Source: Halorussus salilacus (lineage in GTDB: Archaea; Halobacteriota; Halobacteria; Halobacteriales; Haladaptataceae). Taken from it: 64,000 nucleotides of DNA. Location of the stretch: contig NZ_CP099995.1 in NCBI RefSeq assembly GCF_024138125.1, positions 1-64,000 of the forward strand. Reading direction: 5' to 3'. Positions 59,413 through 64,000 of the stretch are shown here, piece by piece. Made by a program: the position numbers and the translations under genes. The notes beneath the pieces are model-generated. The model did no database searches, was not told where the DNA came from, and was given only the letters and a program-made list of their open reading frames with translations. Each line of letters starts with the position of its first letter. The first letter of the stretch is position 1.

Positions 59413-60075
59413 ATGACTGGCCCATCACACCCGATATTTGCCCGACTGTACGACCCGGTGATGAAGCCGGCAGAGCGAACTGTGCTCGCTGACCACCGCC
59501 GCTATCTTGTGGATAAGATCTCCGGGGCGGTTCTGGATCTCGGAGCGGGGACGGGTGCGATGTTTCCGTACTTCAGTGAAGCCACTGCTGATGGTGGCAA
59601 TCTCACTCTATTCGCGATCGAGCCAGACCCACACATGCGCCGGCAAGCGGTCAAACGAGCACGTAAGCTTGGGCTCGACATAGAGATCGAAAGCGCCGGT
59701 GCTGAAGCACTCCCGTTTGCAGACGATTCGTTTGACGTTGTCGTTGCGTCACTCGTGTTCTGCACCATCCCCAATTTCGACACCGCGCTCTCCGAAGTGG
59801 CTCGCGTACTGAAGCCAGGAGGCGAGTTCCGGTTCCTCGAACACGTCCGCGGAGAGGGTGCCGTGGGTGTCGCCCACGACGCACTCGCCCCAGCGTGGCA
59901 TACTGTCGCCGGCGGCTGTCACCTGAATCGCGAAACGGACGAGATGTTTCGAGACGACGATCGATTCGAGCTCGTCGATTACACGCGGGTGGAGGGTGTC
60001 CCGCAGGTCGCTCCAGTCGTCCGTGGGACGCTCAGACGCCGACGTAATGGCTCGATTCTATCGCGGTTTGTGTGA
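59413..60075 (+). CDS. Class I SAM-dependent methyltransferase
   Basis: A 220-residue Rossmann-fold methyltransferase: motif I VLDLGAGTGAMF, FAIEPDPHM (motif II), DDSFDVVVASLVFCTI (motif IV), LKPGGEFRFLEHV (motif VI). The EHV and CTIPN patterns resemble METTL7-type thiol or lipid methyltransferases. Substrate unknown. It is convergent with the next methyltransferase gene. Confidence 0.85.
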   Translation: MTGPSHPIFARLYDPVMKPAERTVLADHRRYLVDKISGAVLDLGAGTGAMFPYFSEATADGGNLTLFAIEPDPHMRRQAVKRARKLGLDIEIESAGAEALPFADDSFDVVVASLVFCTIPNFDTALSEVARVLKPGGEFRFLEHVRGEGAVGVAHDALAPAWHTVAGGCHLNRETDEMFRDDDRFELVDYTRVEGVPQVAPVVRGTLRRRRNGSILSRFV

Positions 60076-60090
60076 ATAAGGAAGCCAGGT

Positions 60091-60963
60091 TCACCTCTTC
60101 GCAATGAATATGACGTGCTGTAGGAACGGTAACGCGTAGTGTGCATTTCTCACCTGCTCGGTAATCACCGACGGATCGAGGTCATACGCTCGTAACTGTC
60201 GTTTAACGATAGACCGGATCGGACTCCTGAGCAGCTGGAGGTACAACGTCGTCCACTTGCGGAATTGCCCGACGCTGTGTCCTGTGATGTCTTCGACCGC
60301 ATTGAGAGTAAATCTCGTATCGTCGAGAGCGGCTTTGTACTGTTCGACAGTACCTAATGACGGCATATCCCACGCGCCTGCAAACGAGTCGACGAATGCT
60401 CGTTCCGTCGCGCTCACGTCGGACTGCATCAGGAGATCGGAGAGGACGAAGACCCCTTCAGGTTCAAGGATGTCTGCGACTGTGGCGAAGACGCTGTTCC
60501 GGTTAGGGAGATAGACGAGCGCATCGATGGCTGTACACGCGGTAAATGAGTCCGTCCTGAACGGGAGTTGCGTCGCGTCACCGACAACGAACTCAGTCTC
60601 GACACGCTTCCTGCGTGCGTTCTCAATTGCCCGCTCGATGTTGTACGGGACGAGGTCCAGGCCGGTAACACGGAAGCCGAACCGGTCGGCGAGGTGAATC
60701 GCCGGGCCGCCTCGTCCACAGCCGACATCGAGGAGACGCACTCCGCCCGTGGCGGGCAGGTGCGTCGCGATTCTTGATCCGACTTCCGTAACGAGGTGGC
60801 GCTGACTCGATCCACAGACGTGTGGCTGGTACCACTCCGAGTAGCCGAGATTGAGGAATGCGTCGGTGTCCAAAAGAAGGTCGAAGGCTCGCCAGATGTC
60901 GGCTCGCTCGCCGCGGTAAGAGAACTGGTCGGTGATTCGCTCGCGGAGAGGGGACTGGTCCAT
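60091..60963 (-). CDS. Class I SAM-dependent methyltransferase
   Basis: A 290-residue protein with motif I RLLDVGCGRGGPAIHLAD, then VTGLDLVPYNIERAIENARRKRVETEFVVGDATQLPF and DSFTACTAIDALVYL. The type is that of sterol, sarcosine or UbiE-like small-molecule methyltransferases; the long helical C-terminus (FRKWTTLYLQLLRSPIRSIVKRQL) would be the substrate lid. It starts six bases after the stop of the 60970 gene, so they form an operon. Confidence 0.85.
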   Translation of the reverse strand: MDQSPLRERITDQFSYRGERADIWRAFDLLLDTDAFLNLGYSEWYQPHVCGSSQRHLVTEVGSRIATHLPATGGVRLLDVGCGRGGPAIHLADRFGFRVTGLDLVPYNIERAIENARRKRVETEFVVGDATQLPFRTDSFTACTAIDALVYLPNRNSVFATVADILEPEGVFVLSDLLMQSDVSATERAFVDSFAGAWDMPSLGTVEQYKAALDDTRFTLNAVEDITGHSVGQFRKWTTLYLQLLRSPIRSIVKRQLRAYDLDPSVITEQVRNAHYALPFLQHVIFIAKR

Positions 60964-60969
60964 CGGTCA

Positions 60970-61341
60970 CTACTCGAGTTCGGAAACCTCCGAGTAACAG
61001 TACTCGGATTCGTCACAGTATGCGAGGTCGGTACACCCGCGGGGGCGCTGGTAGTCGATTCCTTTGTGCCGTCGGAGGTACGTCACGTAGCCGTCGTCGA
61101 CACGATCCAGGATGTCGTGACAGATCCACTTCCCCCCGAACCAGGTGGCACCTAGATTCCGGTATGGGCACAGGAAGATTGTCCGTTCGACCGAATCGAC
61201 CTGTGGCGTCTCGACGATCCGGACGCCGACGAGGCGGTACGCGACACGAAGTCGCTTAACAACCGATTCCGATGTGTTCGAGCCAAGGAAGAGAACATGC
61301 GCGATAGCATACCCGAGGTCGTGGAGGAGTCGTCTAATCAT
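60970..61341 (-). CDS. Cys-rich conserved protein, operon partner of a methyltransferase
   Basis: A 123-residue protein. Its centre reads FLCPYRNLGATWFGGKWICHDILDRVDDGYVTYLRRHKGIDYQRPRGC, then CDESEYCYSEV: five conserved-looking Cys suggest a metal or Fe-S site. The N-terminal part is amphipathic. I do not recognise the family. Close coupling to the downstream methyltransferase suggests a common reaction. Confidence 0.55.
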   Translation of the reverse strand: MIRRLLHDLGYAIAHVLFLGSNTSESVVKRLRVAYRLVGVRIVETPQVDSVERTIFLCPYRNLGATWFGGKWICHDILDRVDDGYVTYLRRHKGIDYQRPRGCTDLAYCDESEYCYSEVSELE

Positions 61342-61417
61342 CGTTCAGATCGTCGTCTGCCGCCCCAAAGTATCTTGACCAATTGCTCACTCGATCTGGC
61401 TCCTATATTCCGACGTA

Positions 61418-61780
61418 CTACTCCTTCAGGCGATCCTCGATGGTAACGAGGTCGGCAAGGAACCGATGGGTCACGTCGGCATGGCTACCGGAGTCACCGT
61501 CGTACATGCGCAGTACGACCTCGCGGACGGTGGCTGGGTCTCGGTCGATACCCTCAGCCACACTAACCCACGCTCGATCAAGACGACTCTCGTTGTTGCT
61601 CCTGTAGCGGCGGCCGTCTTTCCGCTTACGAGGCGTGCCAGAGCGCTCGAGAAACTGCTTGAGGACGAGCTGGCGGTACTCCCAGCCGTTGTCACCCCGG
61701 TAAGGGTTCGGCCATACGTCGGTGGCGACCTGTGCGCGTTCGTCGTCGAGGTGGTTGGTAAGGAAATCTCGAAGTCCCAT
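61418..61780 (-). CDS. Hypothetical protein
   Basis: A 120-residue charged protein, helical, with a conserved-looking segment WPNPYRGDNGWEYRQLVLKQFLERSGTPRKRKDGRRYRSNNESRLDRAWVSVAEGI. No membrane segment. No family recognised; gene-like composition and a clear ATG at 61780. Confidence 0.5.
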   Translation of the reverse strand: MGLRDFLTNHLDDERAQVATDVWPNPYRGDNGWEYRQLVLKQFLERSGTPRKRKDGRRYRSNNESRLDRAWVSVAEGIDRDPATVREVVLRMYDGDSGSHADVTHRFLADLVTIEDRLKE

Positions 61781-61941
61781 TCATCCCTTCCTACAGGGCG
61801 AGTCGGCTTATGATATTACGCCGAGTTGGCGATTTGCTAGCGCTAGAGCTAAACGATGACTAGTGATAACTGAGTTGCAGTCGGAGATCACAGCTAGCGA
61901 AGCTCGATTAGGATTTTGCTCCTCGATGATCGAGGGATCGG

Positions 61942-62670
61942 TCAGCGGTCTCGATTGAGCTCGTTTCGCACCGCAGAGTAGAGAAAGTCCTCGACGTCCC
62001 GGTAAGTCGGATCGCTCACAACTTTCTCTCTGATTCTCTCCCACAGTTCTTCAGGCACATCGAGCTGCTTGCCGCTTGTCTGCACCTCCCGTAGGTCTTC
62101 CAGGTCGATATCGTAGGCTTCCTCGTCGTAGTCGGCGTTGAACGCGGCATCGGCTGCCTCGAGATCGGTCGCATCATCGGGAACATCGGGTGCCGACTCG
62201 GACTCGTTGATTACTGCCCGAAGATCATACTCCTCGTACGCCTCCAGCACATCATCGACGAAGTCCCAGTATTCCTCAATAGAAGCCGTCTGCCTGTTGG
62301 GTACGTCATAGCCGAGGGCCTCCATTCCCGCGACTGCACGCTTGTTGAGAATCGCGTACGTGTCTGGGGCGAGGACATGAAGTAATTCGGTCGCTGTGGC
62401 CCAGCCGAACCCATCGAGTTCCAGTACATCTTCCAGTGCGTCCGAATCCTCGAGAGCTCGTTCAACAGTGCTGGCGACTTCCTCGGGTGACTGCTTGTCG
62501 AATACGATGTCGTCGACATAGTAGTCGATACTGCGCCGGGGCTCGGTTGCCCAGAAGCCGTCGTGGGCCACCAGTTCCGCAAATGCGTCACGCGTTGGAT
62601 TATCGAGGAAGTTCTTGGCTAGCTTGCGCTTCTCTGCGATGTCGTCATTCCGGTCGGGATAGTATGCCAT
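61942..62670 (-). CDS. HhH-containing protein of unknown function
   Basis: A 242-residue acidic protein from the ATG at 62670. The N-terminal half is helical, with DVLELDGFGWATATELLHVLAPDTYAILNKRAVAGMEALGYD, a helix-hairpin-helix-like segment of the kind found in DNA glycosylases and other DNA-binding enzymes. The C-terminus (QLDVPEELWERIREKVVSDPTYRDVEDFLYSAVRNELNRDR) could bind a partner. No catalytic site is seen. A role in DNA metabolism or defence is possible but unproven. Confidence 0.6.
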   Translation of the reverse strand: MAYYPDRNDDIAEKRKLAKNFLDNPTRDAFAELVAHDGFWATEPRRSIDYYVDDIVFDKQSPEEVASTVERALEDSDALEDVLELDGFGWATATELLHVLAPDTYAILNKRAVAGMEALGYDVPNRQTASIEEYWDFVDDVLEAYEEYDLRAVINESESAPDVPDDATDLEAADAAFNADYDEEAYDIDLEDLREVQTSGKQLDVPEELWERIREKVVSDPTYRDVEDFLYSAVRNELNRDR

Positions 62671-62941
62671 CGTTGAATCCTCCACTCTGTTTTGAGTAGT
62701 AGCCATTTTCTCTCAAGACTAATACTCAACACAACATCGTGGATGTAGATGTATATAGTTTTCTCTAGTTAGAGAAACTAGAACCTCTAATCAGAAAAAT
62801 CGCAGAGAAATACAGGCTCTCTCCGGGAAATTCGCGGTGGGTTTGCTCTGAATCTCTGACTCCAGTAGAGAAGCAGATTTCCTGCGGTCCAGACGGCAAC
62901 TTAATATCCAATATTCTTGACCAGGGCACGGGCTCAAAGGA

Positions 62942-63535
62942 TTAGAGCTCACTTGGAGGAAGGAGCTCACAGAGAACGGGTGCTTGGTCAAGAAGCGAGT
63001 CAAAGAGCCGCTCAGTAGGTCGATATAACGCGTGGTGCTCATCGACGATGTAGGAAGATTCCTCACCACCTGGTTGGGAAAGGAAACCGCTCTGAAGAAG
63101 TGGAGTGAGCGTGGTATCCAACGCAGCATCGGCACGCCCAGACTCTATTTCCAGTGTACGACGCGTGAACTGTGAGCGGAAATTACGTGTGCAGCAGCCT
63201 AGCACATGGGCACGTCGATCAGCAAATAATTCATTGAGTGCCGTTCGGTGCGTGCGAGTCCAATAGTCGTCAAGGCTGACGTAGGTTCGGACGATCGGAG
63301 AGAGGTCATTGAGTGATCCGTCGGCGTGAACGATGCCAAGATCGTTGAGGGCGTGACGGTCGTGAGTGTTGAGTGACTCACCGAGCGGATGAAGGACTGT
63401 TTGGAGGGCATCGTGGTACCGCGACGTTAGAAACTCTCCAGCAACGACGTGGGAATTGCCGATATTACGGGTGGGGTGGATTGCCTCGTGGTGATCCGGA
63501 TTTCGGTGTTCGACGTGGGTTCGTGGATAGGTCAT
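62942..63535 (-). CDS. Hypothetical protein
   Basis: A 197-residue soluble protein from the ATG at 63535. It is richer in His and less acidic than neighbours (HVEHRNPDHHEAIHPTRNIGNSHVVAGEF). The C-terminal part (LTPLLQSGFLSQPGGEESSYIVDEHHALYRPTERLFDSLLDQ) looks like a winged helix, so it may be a transcriptional regulator. No family recognised. Confidence 0.5.
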   Translation of the reverse strand: MTYPRTHVEHRNPDHHEAIHPTRNIGNSHVVAGEFLTSRYHDALQTVLHPLGESLNTHDRHALNDLGIVHADGSLNDLSPIVRTYVSLDDYWTRTHRTALNELFADRRAHVLGCCTRNFRSQFTRRTLEIESGRADAALDTTLTPLLQSGFLSQPGGEESSYIVDEHHALYRPTERLFDSLLDQAPVLCELLPPSEL

Positions 63536-63622
63536 CTGCGACCTCACACAACGTGCTGGCAAACATTAGCATACCGGGCCTGCAAGAACTGAGGCTACAG
63601 TATCGACCCCGCTTACTCGGGA

Positions 63623-64000
63623 TTATGAGATCGAGGCAGGCGGTCGCTGTTCTTCAACAGGGGTCACTTCGCTATCTGTCTCTGGGAGGTGTTCGTTGAG
63701 GTCATCCTCCTCCTGATCACCGAGCAGATGCTCGAGGACGTCCGCAGCTGCAGGAGAGTACAGCGGGCGGTTGTCGTTTCCGCAGCGGTCGTCCATCGTA
63801 CAGGCGGGACACCCTTCGTCACGGCCACACGAACAATCAACGATGAGGTCGTGGGCACGCCGGGCGACGTCTTCGAAGTGCTCGTAAATCGAACGTGAGA
63901 ACCCGAGACCGCCCTCGATACCGTCGTAGATGAACCAACCACTTTTCTCGGGATTTCCAGGAAGCCGATTCGTTGCGAGGCCACCGATGTCACCGCCATC
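63623..64000 (-). CDS. C-terminus of a DEAD/DEAH helicase with DUF1998 (MrfA/Hrq1-like), cut by right edge
   Basis: The last 125 residues of a minus-strand gene that continues beyond the window. The sequence GWFIYDGIEGGLGFSRSIYEHFEDVA...IVDCSCGRDEGCPACTMDDRCGNDNRPLY is the four-Cys zinc site at the end of DUF1998, found in MrfA/YprA and Hrq1 helicases and in DrmB of DISARM. The remaining tail is acidic. The helicase core is not visible, so MrfA-type repair helicase is favoured and a DISARM protein is the alternative. Confidence 0.75.
   Translation of the reverse strand, partial: DGGDIGGLATNRLPGNPEKSGWFIYDGIEGGLGFSRSIYEHFEDVARRAHDLIVDCSCGRDEGCPACTMDDRCGNDNRPLYSPAAADVLEHLLGDQEEDDLNEHLPETDSEVTPVEEQRPPASIS

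Overview
The window reads as a stretch of a haloarchaeal (class Halobacteria) secondary replicon, probably a megaplasmid or large integrated plasmid. Proteins are strongly acidic, the DNA is mostly GC-rich, exported proteins carry twin-arginine signals with lipoboxes, several genes have an archaeal TATA box about 27 bases before a leaderless ATG, and replication is by Orc1/Cdc6. No rRNA, tRNA or CRISPR array was seen.

Layout. 1-5330: nurA (cut by the left edge), rad50 and mre11, an end-resection operon. 5331-9469: a small conserved gene, a decayed zinc-finger gene and a lower-GC two-gene operon ending in a zinc-ribbon/PD-(D/E)XK protein that looks like an undescribed defence pair. 9570-15916: small plasmid genes on the + strand (DUF6166, a HTH/nucleotidyltransferase toxin-antitoxin pair, DUF6610, ArdC anti-restriction, SWIM protein). 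Six of these genes are each preceded by the same kind of stem-loop: a short T run, a stem whose bases differ but stay complementary from copy to copy, and a near-constant loop GRAGGGGTGC. 15917-18220: replication origin with palindromic iterons on both sides of orc1/cdc6. 18221-25357: two large defence-type proteins (sacsin-like GHKL ATPase with DUF3883; DUF262/HNH GmrSD-like). 25358-28206: a membrane/exported-protein group and two small minus-strand genes. 28404-31536: a partition locus (ParA, a small ParB-like partner, arrays of TGANTCA repeats at 8-base spacing) and a tyrosine recombinase.

31906-33920 encodes a YHS-MaoC hydratase and a class III type PhaC for polyhydroxyalkanoate synthesis. 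33948-58085 is a copper and sulfur island: stand-alone CuA protein, cupredoxin, four SHOCT-domain proteins (three with Met/Gly-rich membrane segments and one fused to the cupredoxin), DUF302, thioredoxin, multicopper oxidase, rhodanese-persulfide dioxygenase, SoxB-like hydrolase, TauE/SafE exporter, four-helix copper-binding protein, YHS-bearing permease, aconitase, CopA, a Lrp-TRASH metal sensor, CopZ and CopB. 58170-61341 carries a CBS protein and three methyltransferases. The right end has unrecognised genes and the C-terminus of a DUF1998-type helicase.

Together the genes describe a self-replicating, self-partitioning accessory replicon that carries anti-restriction and defence functions plus a large cargo for copper tolerance and reduced-sulfur handling. 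The most interesting unexplained signals are the covarying stem-loops before the ArdC-type genes, the TTAACCAACA inverted repeats, and the two-gene operon at 6855-9469.
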